This document shows, in pieces, positions 1 through 8,859 of a stretch of 64,000 nt of DNA (position 1 is its first letter; each line of letters begins with the position of its first letter). The translations under genes were made by a program, and so were the position numbers. Under the pieces are notes generated by a model. The model made no database searches and was not told the DNA's origin. It was given only the letters and a program-made list of their open reading frames with translations. Source of the DNA: DASYTH01 sp035762905 (lineage in GTDB: Bacteria > Actinomycetota > Actinomycetes > Mycobacteriales > Pseudonocardiaceae). The DNA is taken from assembly GCF_035762905.1 (NCBI RefSeq), contig NZ_DASUCC010000144.1, forward strand, positions 62,001 through 126,000. Reading direction: 5' to 3'.

Positions 1-627
1 CACTTCGCCACCATGGCCGCGCCCGGCGTGCTCGGGCTGCTGTGGGGCTTTCCGTACCTCGTCGAGCAGGGCCTGTCCACCGGAGCGGCCGGGTCGGTGC
101 TGAGCATGCTGGTGCTCGGGCTGCTGGTCGGCGGCCCACTGATCGGCGTGGTGATCAGCCGCAGGCCCGACTGGCGGATGCCGTTCGTGGTCGGCTACCT
201 GGCCAGCACCCTGCTCACCTGGCTGGTGCTGCTTGGCTGGCCGGGGGAGCGGGTGCCGGTGGTCGTGCTGGTCGTCGCGTTCGGTTGGCTGTCGGTCGGC
301 GGCCCGGCGTCGAGCATCTCCTTCGCGCTGGCCCGCGACTACAACCCGCTGCACCGGGTGGGCACGGCAAGCGGCGTGGTGAACGTCGGCGGGTTCGTCG
401 CGATCACCGCATCGGCGCTCGCGGTGGGGCTGCTGCTCGACCTCACCGGCTCGTTCGGGATCGCGCTGCTGTCCGTGGTCGGGCTCCAGGTGCTCGGCTT
501 CTGGCGGACCGCCGTGTGGTGGCGCCGGGCACGGGCGGCGGTGTTCGCGGCGCAGGAGCGCGGCGAGGACGTGCCGGTCCGGTTGCGCCAGCGCCGGCGC
601 TGGGACGTGACCGCCGCCGCGGCCTGA
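1..627 (+). CDS. MFS transporter, C-terminal part (5' end outside the window)
   Basis: The frame is open from base 1, before the first ATG at 13, so the gene starts upstream and only about 208 residues are present. They form alternating hydrophobic segments with a short basic loop (SRRPDW) and the NPLHRVGTASG stretch followed by a glycine-rich helix, which is how the second half of many major facilitator proteins looks. The tail is charged and cytoplasmic in character. The substrate cannot be told from this half. It ends about 50 bases before the likely truB start. Confidence 0.8.
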   Translation, partial: HFATMAAPGVLGLLWGFPYLVEQGLSTGAAGSVLSMLVLGLLVGGPLIGVVISRRPDWRMPFVVGYLASTLLTWLVLLGWPGERVPVVVLVVAFGWLSVGGPASSISFALARDYNPLHRVGTASGVVNVGGFVAITASALAVGLLLDLTGSFGIALLSVVGLQVLGFWRTAVWWRRARAAVFAAQERGEDVPVRLRQRRRWDVTAAAA

Positions 628-675
628 GTGAGCTTGCGCGCGGCGCATCGGGCCGGTCGGGCAAGATATCGGCCC

Positions 676-1554
676 GTGCAGCCAGGTCTGATCGTGATCG
701 ACAAACCGGGCGGGATGACCTCGCACGACGTGGTCGCCCGGGTCCGGCGGATCATGGGTACCCGCAAGGTCGGCCACGCCGGCACGCTCGACCCGATGGC
801 CACCGGCGTGCTGGTGCTCGGCATCGAGCGGGCCACCAAGCTGCTCGGTCATCTCGCGCTGGACCGCAAGGCGTACCTGGCCACCATCCGGCTCGGCGCC
901 GCGACCACCACCGACGACGCCGAGGGCGAGTTCCTGTCCACTGTGGACTCCGTGGAATCCGTTGCGGACCAGGACATTCGGGCCGGCATCACCGCGCTCA
1001 CCGGCTCGATCGAGCAGGTGCCGAGCGCGGTCAGCGCGGTCAAGATCGACGGCAAGCGGGCCTACGCCCGGGTCCGGGCCGGTGAGCAGGTGGAGATCCC
1101 GGCCCGCACCGTCGAGGTGGACCGGTTCGACCTGCTGGAGACGCGCCGCCAGCCGGCCGCCATCGACCTGGACGTGCTGGTCGAGTGCTCGTCCGGCACC
1201 TACGTGCGGGCGCTGGCCCGGGATCTCGGCGCCGGCCTCGGCGTCGGCGGGCACCTGACCGCCCTGCGCCGGACCATGGTCGGCCCGTTCGGCCTGACGC
1301 TCGCCCGCACCCTGGACGCACTCGCCGCCGAGCCGGTGCTGTCGCTGGACCTGGACGCCGCCGTGGCCGCCGCCTTCCCGCGCCGCGACGTCGACCGCGA
1401 GCCGGCGCTCGCTCTCGCGCACGGGCAGCGGCTGCCGGCCGGCGGGATCACCGGCACCTACGGGGTGTTCGACCCGGACGGTCACGCCATCGCGCTCGTG
1501 GTGGACGAGGGCCCGGTGGCCCGGCCCCTGGTCGTGCTCTCCCCGGCCGGGTGA
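676..1554 (+). CDS. truB: tRNA pseudouridine(55) synthase TruB
   Basis: Makes pseudouridine 55 in the T-loop of tRNAs in the cytoplasm. The family signature is clear: GLIVIDKPGGMTSHDVV at the start and GHAGTLDPMATGVL at residues 33-46, where D39 is the catalytic aspartate; RALARDLG and the C-terminal domain follow. I place the start at GTG 676 because homologues begin just before GLIVIDKP. An in-frame GTG at 628 would add 16 residues without family support. Neither has a good ribosome binding site; CAAGAT at 662-667 could be a -10 box of a leaderless transcript. 292 residues, normal for the family. ribF follows after 15 bases. Confidence 0.96.
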   Translation: MQPGLIVIDKPGGMTSHDVVARVRRIMGTRKVGHAGTLDPMATGVLVLGIERATKLLGHLALDRKAYLATIRLGAATTTDDAEGEFLSTVDSVESVADQDIRAGITALTGSIEQVPSAVSAVKIDGKRAYARVRAGEQVEIPARTVEVDRFDLLETRRQPAAIDLDVLVECSSGTYVRALARDLGAGLGVGGHLTALRRTMVGPFGLTLARTLDALAAEPVLSLDLDAAVAAAFPRRDVDREPALALAHGQRLPAGGITGTYGVFDPDGHAIALVVDEGPVARPLVVLSPAG

Positions 1555-1557
1555 CCG

Positions 1558-1563
1558 TAGGCT
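1558..1563 (+). promoter_or_regulatory. -10 box of a probable leaderless ribF transcript
   Basis: TAGGCT lies six bases before the ribF GTG, with no Shine-Dalgarno sequence between them. Transcription would begin at or next to the start codon. It sits just after the truB stop. Confidence 0.5.
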
Positions 1564-1569
1564 TCGGGT

Positions 1570-2556
1570 GTGCAGCGATGGCGTGGACTCGACAGCCTGC
1601 CGGGGGGCTGGGGCCGCTGCGTGTTGACCATCGGGGTGTTCGACGGCGTGCATCTCGGGCACCAGGAGCTGATCCACCGGGCGGTCTCGATGGCGGGCGA
1701 GCGTGGCCTGCCCAGCGTGCTGCTCACCTTTGATCCACACCCGTCCGAGGTCGTCCGGCCGGGCAGCCATCCGGCCCAGTTGACCACCCTGCGTCGCAAG
1801 GCCGAGTTGGTCGAGCGGCTCGGCATCGACGTGTTCTGCGTACTGCCGTTCACCCCCGAGCTGTCCAAGATGCCCGCCGACGAGTTCGTACACGAGATCC
1901 TGATCGAGAAGCTGCACGTGGCGGCGGTCGTGGTCGGGGAGAACTTCGCCTTCGGCCACCGCGCGCTCGGCAACGTCGACCTGCTCGCCCAACTCGGCCA
2001 CCGGTTCGGCTTCGTCACCGAGGGGGCCAAGCTGATCACGGTGCCGAACAGCGCGCCGGGCGACGAGATCACCTTCTCGTCCACCTACATCCGGGCCTGC
2101 ATCGACGCCGGGGACGTCACCGCGGCCGGCGCCGCGCTCGGCCGGCCGCACCGGCTGGAGGGCATCGTGGTCCGCGGCGACCGCCGGGGCCACGAGCTGG
2201 GCTTCCCGACCGCCAACCTGTCCACCCCGCGGTACGCCGCGGTGCCCGCCGACGGCGTCTACGCCTGCCGGTTCTCGCTGCTCAACACCGCCGGCGGGGC
2301 GCCGCTGCCGGCCGCGGTCTCGGTCGGCACCAACCCCACCTTCTCCGGACGCGAGCGCCGGGTCGAGGCGTTCGTGCTGGACGTCGAGGCCGACTACTAC
2401 GGCCAGCGGGTGGCCGTCGACTTCGTCGAGCGGCTGCGTGACATGGAGCGGTTCGCGTCCAGCGAGGCCCTCGTCGAACAGATGCACCGGGATGTCGCGC
2501 GGACCCGTGAGCTGCTCGACCCGCGCGGCGGAACGCCTGGCGGCCGTTCGGGGTAA
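1570..2556 (+). CDS. ribF: bifunctional riboflavin kinase / FAD synthetase RibF
   Basis: Phosphorylates riboflavin to FMN and adenylates FMN to FAD. The N-terminal FAD synthetase domain shows the nucleotidyltransferase motif GVFDGVHLGHQ and, later, FSSTYIR. The C-terminal riboflavin kinase domain shows RGDRRGHELGFPTANL and the VGTNPTF segment. The VQRWRGLD start at GTG 1570 matches the usual N-terminus of actinobacterial RibF. 328 residues, the normal length. It sits 15 bases after truB, the usual actinobacterial pairing, though it also seems to have its own -10 box. Confidence 0.97.
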   Translation: MQRWRGLDSLPGGWGRCVLTIGVFDGVHLGHQELIHRAVSMAGERGLPSVLLTFDPHPSEVVRPGSHPAQLTTLRRKAELVERLGIDVFCVLPFTPELSKMPADEFVHEILIEKLHVAAVVVGENFAFGHRALGNVDLLAQLGHRFGFVTEGAKLITVPNSAPGDEITFSSTYIRACIDAGDVTAAGAALGRPHRLEGIVVRGDRRGHELGFPTANLSTPRYAAVPADGVYACRFSLLNTAGGAPLPAAVSVGTNPTFSGRERRVEAFVLDVEADYYGQRVAVDFVERLRDMERFASSEALVEQMHRDVARTRELLDPRGGTPGGRSG

Positions 2557-2662
2557 CGGACCAGGCTTATGCCGGCGTGTGTCCGAATTTCCCCCGACCG
2601 TTGCCGCGGGCTGGCAAGATGCGATGAACTGCGGATGAGGGCGTTCCAGGGGAGAGGCGAAC

Positions 2663-3142
2663 GTGGAGGACCACAAGATCGTCCAGCGCAACCTCGCGCT
2701 GCAGCGCGAGTGGTACGGCGAACCCCTGGGTGATCGGGTTCGCCGGCTGGTGGTCGCCTTCGACGTCTCCCAGGCCAACCTCGCCGAGGTGCTCGGCATC
2801 AGCGCGCCCATGCTGAGCCAGGTGATGAGCGGCCGGCGAGCCAAGATCGGCAACCCGGCCGTGCTCGCCCGGCTGATCATGCTCGAGCGCAAGGTGCTCA
2901 CGCCCGACGTCGCCGCCGGCAAGCGGGAAGCGCTGCAGCGGGCGCTGGACGAGGTTCGGGCCTCAAAACCTTCTGTGACCAGGGACAACCTCCCGGTCGA
3001 CGTGGGCCGCACGGATCGGGTCGCGGTCGCCGCACTGCGCCGCGTGGCCGATCCTGGAGACCTGACCGCCGCGGCGGACCTGCTCAACGGCAAGTTTCCC
3101 GATCTTGCCGAGTTACTCCGCAGGGCCGGTCGGCCGTACTGA
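2663..3142 (+). CDS. helix-turn-helix DNA-binding protein
   Basis: A 159-residue protein with an XRE-like helix-turn-helix at about residues 26-60: VSQANLAEVLGISAPMLSQVMSGRR is read in two parts as helix 2 (QANLAEVLGI) and recognition helix (SAPMLSQVMSGRR). The rest is helical with no recognised domain and may mediate dimerisation. The GTG start has a good ribosome binding site (GGGGAGAGG) at 2651-2659. It stands alone between ribF and thpR with its own 106-base upstream region. Its targets are unknown; it looks like a conserved cytoplasmic regulator rather than a phage repressor. Confidence 0.82.
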   Translation: MEDHKIVQRNLALQREWYGEPLGDRVRRLVVAFDVSQANLAEVLGISAPMLSQVMSGRRAKIGNPAVLARLIMLERKVLTPDVAAGKREALQRALDEVRASKPSVTRDNLPVDVGRTDRVAVAALRRVADPGDLTAAADLLNGKFPDLAELLRRAGRPY

Positions 3143-3169
3143 CTGCTCCTCGCCTGGAGGAACTGCGCC

Positions 3170-3712
3170 GTGCCTCGACTCTTCTCGGCAGTCGAGCTGC
3201 CCGACTACGTGGCCGAGGATCTCCGGACCCGGCTGGACAAGGTGCGCGCCGAGGCAGAGGCGCTGCGCTGGGTGGCGGCCGGCAGCTGGCACATCACGCT
3301 CGGCTTCTACGGCAACCGGGAGCACGCCGACCGGCGCGGGGCGTGGCTGCGCAGGCGGGCCGCGGGCCTGCTGGCTCCGCGGATCCGGCTGGCCTCGGCC
3401 GGCGGTTTCCCCGGCGTGCTGTGGATCGGGGTGGATCCGGCGAACCGGGCCGCCGAGCGCGCGTTGTTCGCCGTCGCCGCCGCGGCCCGGCCGGAGGAGG
3501 GGACCGAGGAGGACTACCGGCCGCACATGACCGTGGCCCGGTGGCGGCGCGGTCCGCAGCGCAACCCGCTGGCCGAGCGGGCCACCCTGGCGCTCGGCGA
3601 CTATCTCGGCCCGTGGTGGGTTCCCGCCGAGCTGGTGCTGTTCTCCAGCCAGACCCGGCCGGACGGTCCGGTCTACTCGGCGGTCGAGCGGATCCCGCTC
3701 ACCGTGTCCTGA
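3170..3712 (+). CDS. thpR: RNA 2',3'-cyclic phosphodiesterase ThpR (2H phosphoesterase)
   Basis: A 180-residue protein of the 2H phosphoesterase superfamily, which opens 2',3'-cyclic phosphates on RNA ends. Both HxTx catalytic motifs are visible: WHITLGF near residue 43 and PHMTVAR near residue 123. The opening RLFSAVELP and the later LVLFSSQTRPDGPVYSA are typical of the LigT/ThpR family. The GTG start at 3170 is preceded by CTGGAGG at 3154-3160. It follows the HTH gene by 27 bases and may share its transcript. Confidence 0.93.
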   Translation: MPRLFSAVELPDYVAEDLRTRLDKVRAEAEALRWVAAGSWHITLGFYGNREHADRRGAWLRRRAAGLLAPRIRLASAGGFPGVLWIGVDPANRAAERALFAVAAAARPEEGTEEDYRPHMTVARWRRGPQRNPLAERATLALGDYLGPWWVPAELVLFSSQTRPDGPVYSAVERIPLTVS

Positions 3713-3842
3713 ACGCGGTCGCGCGGTACCACCTGGTAACGTTGTCGGTTGGGCCCGGCTGCAGTCCGTGGCGGCCGAGCCGACTCCCCCTGGCAACCAG
3801 GCGGGATCGCACACGGTACAGCTATAAGAGGAGCGAAGACGA

Positions 3843-4112
3843 GTGGCGCTGTCCACTGAGCAGAAGAAGAACATTCTCGGCGAGTACGGGCTGCACGCGA
3901 CCGACACCGGTTCGCCGGAGGCTCAGGTGGCGATGCTGACCAAGCGCATCAGCGACCTCACCGAGCACCTGAAGGTGCACAAGCACGATCACCACTCCCG
4001 CCGGGGTCTGCTGCTGCTGGTCGGCCGCCGCCGCCGGCTGCTCAACTACCTGACCAAGGTGGATATCGAGCGCTACCGGTCGCTGATCCAGCGACTGGGA
4101 CTGCGCCGCTAA
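3843..4112 (+). CDS. rpsO: 30S ribosomal protein S15
   Basis: An 89-residue primary 16S rRNA-binding protein of the small subunit platform. ALSTEQKKNILGEYGLH and DTGSPEAQVAMLTKRI are the S15 signature, with HKHDHHSRRGLLLLVGRRR in the rRNA-binding helices. Starts at GTG 3843 with AAGAGGAGCGAAG just upstream. A 130-base leader separates it from thpR and ends in an AT-rich stretch (AGCTATAAGAGG) next to the ribosome binding site; I could not identify a defined autoregulatory fold in it. pnp lies downstream, the classic rpsO-pnp arrangement. Confidence 0.98.
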   Translation: MALSTEQKKNILGEYGLHATDTGSPEAQVAMLTKRISDLTEHLKVHKHDHHSRRGLLLLVGRRRRLLNYLTKVDIERYRSLIQRLGLRR

Positions 4113-4121
4113 CAAAGCTAA

Positions 4122-4151
4122 GAGGGGAGTGGCCGACCGGCCACTCCCCTC
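4122..4151 (+). terminator. rpsO-pnp intergenic hairpin
   Basis: Perfect 13-bp inverted repeat (4122-4134 with 4139-4151, loop GACC) starting ten bases after the rpsO stop. There is no T-run after it, so it is more likely a partial terminator, processing site or 3' stabiliser than a strict terminator. A hairpin in this position is known in other rpsO-pnp operons, where it takes part in RNase III processing and pnp control. Confidence 0.8.
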
Positions 4152-4311
4152 GCCACAACCAATCCAGGGCACGCGCGCCGCGTGGAGGACCCTCTCGCCG
4201 GTCCTCGGTAGTGGTTCCCGGGTGGATTCCCCCGAGAGCTTCGATCGAAGACCGGCCTCGTCCTCGGGCCGCGCCCCGGCGCAGTGCCCGAACATGACGA
4301 GGAGTAATGCC

Positions 4312-6540
4312 TTGACCGACTTCAGTGAACCTGGAGTGCACGAGACCGTCGCCGTGATCGACAACGGCAGCCACGGCAAGCGCACCGTCCGGTTCGAGAC
4401 CGGCAGACTGGCTCGCCAGGCCGCCGGCAGCGTCGTCGCCTATCTCGACGACGACACCATGCTGCTGTCCGCCACAACGGCGTCCAGGCAGCCCAAGGAG
4501 CACTTCGACTTCTTCCCGCTCACCGTGGACGTCGAGGAGCGGATGTACTCGGTGGGCCGCATTCCCGGCGCGTTCTTCCGCCGTGAGGGCCGGCCGTCCA
4601 CCGACGCGGTGCTGGCCTGCCGGCTGATCGACCGTCCACTGCGGCCGTCCTTCGTGGACGGGCTGCGCAACGAGATCCAGGTCGTGGTGACGGTGATGAG
4701 CCTGAACCCGGCCGACCTGTACGACGTGGTTGCGATCAACGCGGCGTCCGCCTCGACGCAGCTGGCCGGCCTGCCGTTCTCCGGCCCGGTCGGTGGCGTG
4801 CGGGTGGCCCTGATCAACGGGCAGTGGGTGGGCTTCCCGACCCATCAGCAGCTCGAGACCGCGGTCTTCGACATGGTGGTCGCCGGCCGGGTCGTCGGTA
4901 ACGACGTGGCGATCATGATGGTCGAGGCCGAGGCCACCGAGAACGTCATCGAGTTGATCGGGAGCGGTGCCCAGGCGCCGACCGAAGAGATCGTGGCGTC
5001 CGGGCTTGAGGCCGCCAAGCCGTTCATCCGGGCGCTCTGTCAGGCGCAGCAGGAGCTGGCCGACAAGGCGGCCAAGGAGACCGGCGAGTTCCCGCTGTAC
5101 CCGCCCTACCAGGACGACGTGTACCAGGCGGTGGAGCAGGCGGTGGCCGGTGACCTGGCCACGGCGCTGACCATCGCCGGCAAGCAGGAGCGCGAGGCCC
5201 GGCTCGACGGACTCAAGGAGAGCGTGCTCGAGCGGCTGGCCGGCAACGAGGCGTTCGAGGGCCGGGAGAAGGAGATCGGCGCCGCGTTCCGGTCGGTGAA
5301 CAAGAAGCTGGTCCGGCAGCGCATCCTGCGGGACAAGGTGCGCATCGACGGCCGCGGCATCACCGACATCCGGCAGCTCGCCGCCGAGGTCGCGGTGGTG
5401 CCCCGGGCGCACGGCTCGGCGCTGTTCGAGCGCGGCGAGACCCAGATCATGGGTGTCACCACGCTGAACATGCTGCGCATGGAGCAGCAGATCGACTCGC
5501 TGTCGCCCGAGACGCACAAGCGCTACCTGCACCACTACAACTTCCCGCCCTACTCCACCGGTGAGACCGGCCGGGTCGGTTCGCCCAAACGGCGCGAGAT
5601 CGGGCACGGCGCGCTGGCCGAGCGGGCCCTGGTCCCGGTGCTGCCCAAGCGCGACGAGTTCCCCTACGCGATCCGGCAGGTGTCCGAGGCGTTGAGCTCC
5701 AACGGTTCCACGTCGATGGGCTCGGTGTGCGCGTCCACCCTGGCGTTGCTCAATGCCGGCGTGCCGCTCAAGGCGCCGGTGGCCGGCATCGCGATGGGCC
5801 TGGTGTCCGACGAGGTGGACGGCCAGACCCGGTACGTGGCCCTGACCGACATCCTGGGTGCCGAGGACGCGTTCGGCGACATGGACTTCAAGGTGGCCGG
5901 CACCAAGGACTTCGTCACCGCGCTGCAGCTGGACACCAAGCTGGACGGCATCCCGTCCGAGGTGCTGGCCCAGGCGCTGTCCCAGGCCCGGGACGCCCGG
6001 CTGACCATCCTCGAGGTGCTGGCCGAGGCGATCGACAAGCCGGACGAGATGAGCCCGTACGCGCCGCGGGTGACCAGCGTGAAGATCCCGGTCGACAAGA
6101 TCGGCGAGGTGATCGGGCCCAAGGGCAAGATGATCAACTCGATCACCGAGGAGACCGGCGCGGACATCTCGATCGAGGACGACGGCACGATCTACGTCGG
6201 CGCCGCGGACGGCCCGTCGGCGGAGGCGGCCATCCAGCGGATCAACGCGATCGCCAACCCGCAGCTGCCCAAGGTCGGCGAACGGTTCCTCGGCACGGTG
6301 GTCAAGACCGCCGCGTTCGGCGCGTTCGTCTCGCTGCTGCCCGGCAAGGACGGTCTGGTGCACATCTCCAAGCTGGGCAACGGAAAGCGCATCGGCAAGG
6401 TCGAGGACGTGGTCAAGGTGGGCGACAAGCTCCGGGTGGAGATCGCCGACATCGACCAGCGCGGCAAGATCAGCCTGGTGCCGGTGAAGGACGAGGAGGC
6501 CGCCAAGCCGGCCGAGGCCGAGCAGCCGTCCAACCAGTGA
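4312..6540 (+). CDS. pnp: polyribonucleotide nucleotidyltransferase (PNPase)
   Basis: Phosphorolytic 3'-5' exoribonuclease and RNA-tailing enzyme. Order of domains over about 742 residues: first RNase PH domain, helical linker, second RNase PH domain with GSTSMGSVCASTLALLNAG, KH domain (KIGEVIGPKGKMINSI) and S1 domain (GAFVSLLPGKDGLVHISKL). I choose TTG 4312 because AGGAG at 4299-4303 sits eight bases before it and the protein then begins MTDFSEPGVHETVAVIDNG, as in relatives. An ATG at 4294 is in frame but lacks a ribosome binding site. The stop overlaps the next gene by four bases. Confidence 0.96.
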   Translation: MTDFSEPGVHETVAVIDNGSHGKRTVRFETGRLARQAAGSVVAYLDDDTMLLSATTASRQPKEHFDFFPLTVDVEERMYSVGRIPGAFFRREGRPSTDAVLACRLIDRPLRPSFVDGLRNEIQVVVTVMSLNPADLYDVVAINAASASTQLAGLPFSGPVGGVRVALINGQWVGFPTHQQLETAVFDMVVAGRVVGNDVAIMMVEAEATENVIELIGSGAQAPTEEIVASGLEAAKPFIRALCQAQQELADKAAKETGEFPLYPPYQDDVYQAVEQAVAGDLATALTIAGKQEREARLDGLKESVLERLAGNEAFEGREKEIGAAFRSVNKKLVRQRILRDKVRIDGRGITDIRQLAAEVAVVPRAHGSALFERGETQIMGVTTLNMLRMEQQIDSLSPETHKRYLHHYNFPPYSTGETGRVGSPKRREIGHGALAERALVPVLPKRDEFPYAIRQVSEALSSNGSTSMGSVCASTLALLNAGVPLKAPVAGIAMGLVSDEVDGQTRYVALTDILGAEDAFGDMDFKVAGTKDFVTALQLDTKLDGIPSEVLAQALSQARDARLTILEVLAEAIDKPDEMSPYAPRVTSVKIPVDKIGEVIGPKGKMINSITEETGADISIEDDGTIYVGAADGPSAEAAIQRINAIANPQLPKVGERFLGTVVKTAAFGAFVSLLPGKDGLVHISKLGNGKRIGKVEDVVKVGDKLRVEIADIDQRGKISLVPVKDEEAAKPAEAEQPSNQ

Positions 6541-7874
6541 CGGCGAACGGCAAGGGGAGCACGCGGATCCTGGAGCGCACGGCCGACGGCTGTGTGGTCA
6601 AGCGCACCGTGCTCCCCGGCGGGTTACGGGTGATCACCGAGCAGGTCCCCGGCGTGCGCTCGGCGTCGCTGGGGATCTGGGTCGGGGTCGGCTCGCGAGA
6701 CGAGAAGCCGGCGGTCGCCGGCGCCGCGCACTACCTGGAACACCTGCTGTTCAAGGGAACCAGGCGGCGCACGGCGGCCGGGATCGCCGAGGAGATCGAC
6801 GCGGTCGGCGGTGAGCTGAACGCGTTCACCGCCAAGGAGCACACCTGCTACTACGCGCACGTCCTCGACGAGGATCTGCCGCTGGCCGTGGACCTGGTGT
6901 GCGACGTGGTGTTCGACGCGTTGCTCGCCGAGTCCGATGTGGAGACCGAGCGGGGCGTGGTGCTCGAGGAGATCGCCATGCGCGACGACGACCCCGAGGA
7001 CCTGCTGCACGACACGTTCTGCGCGGCGCTGCTCGGCGACCATCCGCTCGGCCGGCCGGTGCTGGGCACCGAGGAGTCGATCGCCGCGATGAGCCGCACG
7101 GCGCTCAACGGCTTCTACCGCCGCCGGTACACCGCGCCGGCCATGGTGCTGGCCGCGGCCGGCAACCTCAGCCACGGCGAGGTGCTCCGGCTGGTCCGCA
7201 AGGCACTGCGGGACCGGTTGTCCGGCAACGGTTCCCCGGTGGCGCCGCGGGCCGGGCGGACCCGGATTCCCGTGGCCAGCAAGCTGATCGTGCACACCGA
7301 CGACACCGAGCAGGCGCACATGATGTTCGGGGTGCGCGCGCCGGACCGGCACGACGAACGCCGCTGGGTGCTCGGCGTGCTCAACACCGTGCTTGGCGGT
7401 GGGATGAGCTCACGGCTGTTCCAGGAGGTGCGGGAGCGGCGCGGGCTGGCCTACCAGGTGTACTCGTCGGTGGCCTCCTATGCGGACACCGGGCATCTGT
7501 CGGTCTACACCGGATGCCAGCCCGATCGGCTCGGCGACGTGGCCCGGGTGGTGCGCGAGGTGCTGGCCGGCATGGCGTCCGGCGGGGTCAGCGTGGGCGA
7601 GGTGGACCGGGCCAAGGGTCAGCTGCGCGGCAATCTGGTGCTGGGGCTGGAGGACACCAGCTCGCGGATGTCCCGGATCGGCAAGGCCGAGCTGGCCTAC
7701 GGCCGGTACATGTCGGTGTCCGAGACGCTGGAGCGGATCGCCGCCGTGACGCCGGAGCAGGTCGGTGCGCTTGCCGGCGAGTTGCTGGCGCGTCCCGTCG
7801 CCGCCGCGGTGGTCGGGCCCTACGCTCACGCCGACGATGTTCCGGCCGAGGTGCGCGAGGTGATCGATCGATGA
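6537..7874 (+). CDS. M16 (insulinase-family) zinc metalloprotease
   Basis: About 445 residues of a pitrilysin-type peptidase. The inverted zinc motif HxxEH is visible as HYLEH, with the second glutamate in RGVVLEEIAMRDD about 75 residues later. The C-terminal half has the family sequence GGGMSSRLFQEVRERRGLAY and YTGCQPD. Relatives are found next to pnp in most actinobacteria and in many firmicutes. The GTG start overlaps the pnp stop (GTGA), and its own TGA overlaps the dapB ATG, so all three are probably translationally coupled. The natural substrate is unknown. Confidence 0.95.
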   Translation: MTANGKGSTRILERTADGCVVKRTVLPGGLRVITEQVPGVRSASLGIWVGVGSRDEKPAVAGAAHYLEHLLFKGTRRRTAAGIAEEIDAVGGELNAFTAKEHTCYYAHVLDEDLPLAVDLVCDVVFDALLAESDVETERGVVLEEIAMRDDDPEDLLHDTFCAALLGDHPLGRPVLGTEESIAAMSRTALNGFYRRRYTAPAMVLAAAGNLSHGEVLRLVRKALRDRLSGNGSPVAPRAGRTRIPVASKLIVHTDDTEQAHMMFGVRAPDRHDERRWVLGVLNTVLGGGMSSRLFQEVRERRGLAYQVYSSVASYADTGHLSVYTGCQPDRLGDVARVVREVLAGMASGGVSVGEVDRAKGQLRGNLVLGLEDTSSRMSRIGKAELAYGRYMSVSETLERIAAVTPEQVGALAGELLARPVAAAVVGPYAHADDVPAEVREVIDR

Positions 7875-8641
7875 CGGTTGCCAGGACGGAAGACAACCCG
7901 ATCCGGGTCGGCGTGCTCGGCGCGCGCGGCCGGATGGGAGCCGAGGTGTGCCGGGCCGTCGAGGCCGCGCCGGACATGGAGATCGTCGCCATGGTGGACA
8001 CCGGCGACTGGATGTTCGACATCGCCGACGCCGGGGCCGAGGTGGTCGTCGACTTCACCCATCCCGACGTGGTGCTGGACAACATCCGGTTCTGCGTCGA
8101 CCACGACATCCGGTGCGTGGTCGGCACGTCGGGCTTCGACGTCGCCAAGCTCGACACGGTGCGGAGCTGGCTGGAACCCAAACCCGCCCTCGGCGTCCTC
8201 GTCGCCCCCAACTTCGCGCTCGGCGCGGTGTTGTCCATGCGCTTCGCCGCGCTGGCCGCCCGCTACTACGCCTCCGTCGAGATCATCGAGCTGCACCACA
8301 ACCGCAAGGTGGACGCCCCCTCCGGCACCGCCACCCACACCGCCCGCCTGATCAGCGCCGCCCGCGCCGACGCCGGCCTCGCCCCCGGCCCCGACGCCAC
8401 CACCTCCGAAGTGGACGGCGCTCGCGGCGCCACCCTCGGCGAGGTCCACGTGCACTCCGTTCGCCTGCCCGGGCTTGTCGCCCACCAGGAGATCCTGTTC
8501 GGCGGCGACGGCGAGACCCTCACCATCCGGCACGACTCCTTCGACCGAAAAGGCTTCATGCCCGGCGTGCTCCTCGGCGTCCGCTCCATCCTCACCCGCA
8601 CCGGCCTCATCGTCGGCCTGGAAAACCTCCTCGACCTCTGA
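7871..8641 (+). CDS. dapB: 4-hydroxy-tetrahydrodipicolinate reductase
   Basis: Reduces the dapA product in the diaminopimelate/lysine pathway using NAD(P)H. Seen: the nucleotide-binding loop RVGVLGARGRMG near the start, VVDFTHPD, VGTSGF, APNFALG, and the catalytic-site segment ELHHNRKVDAPSGTA with the two histidines and the lysine. About 256 residues, close to the family's usual 245-270. The ATG overlaps the stop of the M16 protease gene. dapA lies 16 kb away at 24738, the split arrangement usual in actinobacteria. Confidence 0.97.
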   Translation: MTVARTEDNPIRVGVLGARGRMGAEVCRAVEAAPDMEIVAMVDTGDWMFDIADAGAEVVVDFTHPDVVLDNIRFCVDHDIRCVVGTSGFDVAKLDTVRSWLEPKPALGVLVAPNFALGAVLSMRFAALAARYYASVEIIELHHNRKVDAPSGTATHTARLISAARADAGLAPGPDATTSEVDGARGATLGEVHVHSVRLPGLVAHQEILFGGDGETLTIRHDSFDRKGFMPGVLLGVRSILTRTGLIVGLENLLDL

Positions 8642-8654
8642 ACTCGCCCGCGAA

Positions 8655-8738
8655 GCCGGCGAGTCGCCGATTCCGGCAATTGAATCGCTGGTTGCGGCAA
8701 CCGAGTCTCCGGTGCCGGCAACGCGAGTCGGCGGTTCG
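8655..8738. repeat. four degenerate 21-bp repeats after dapB
   Basis: Four imperfect units of 20-22 bases at 8655-8674, 8675-8695, 8696-8716 and 8717-8738, loosely GGCAACnGAGTCnCCGGTnCC. The third unit matches 18 of 21 bases with the reverse complement of the first half-unit of the large array at 18145. No gene is encoded here. The rest of 8739-8859 shows nothing I can name apart from the upstream region of the GGDEF gene. Confidence 0.6.
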
Positions 8739-8859
8739 GCCGTGCCGGTGGTAACGCCATTCTGGAACGTTGCGATGTGTCGGGCGTCGCCGATTTCCCG
8801 GCGGATTGGCGACTGGGTGGGTAACCTGCTGCTGCCGATTCGGTCCAAGGTGGTCTCTC

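Noticed and set aside
676..1554. truB start at GTG 628
   Set aside because: The added 16 residues are not family-like; homologues begin shortly before GLIVIDKPGG.
4042..6363. 773-codon open frame on the minus strand over pnp
   Set aside because: Antisense to a certain gene; composition is His/Arg/Gly-rich and produced by high GC; no ribosome binding site or domain.
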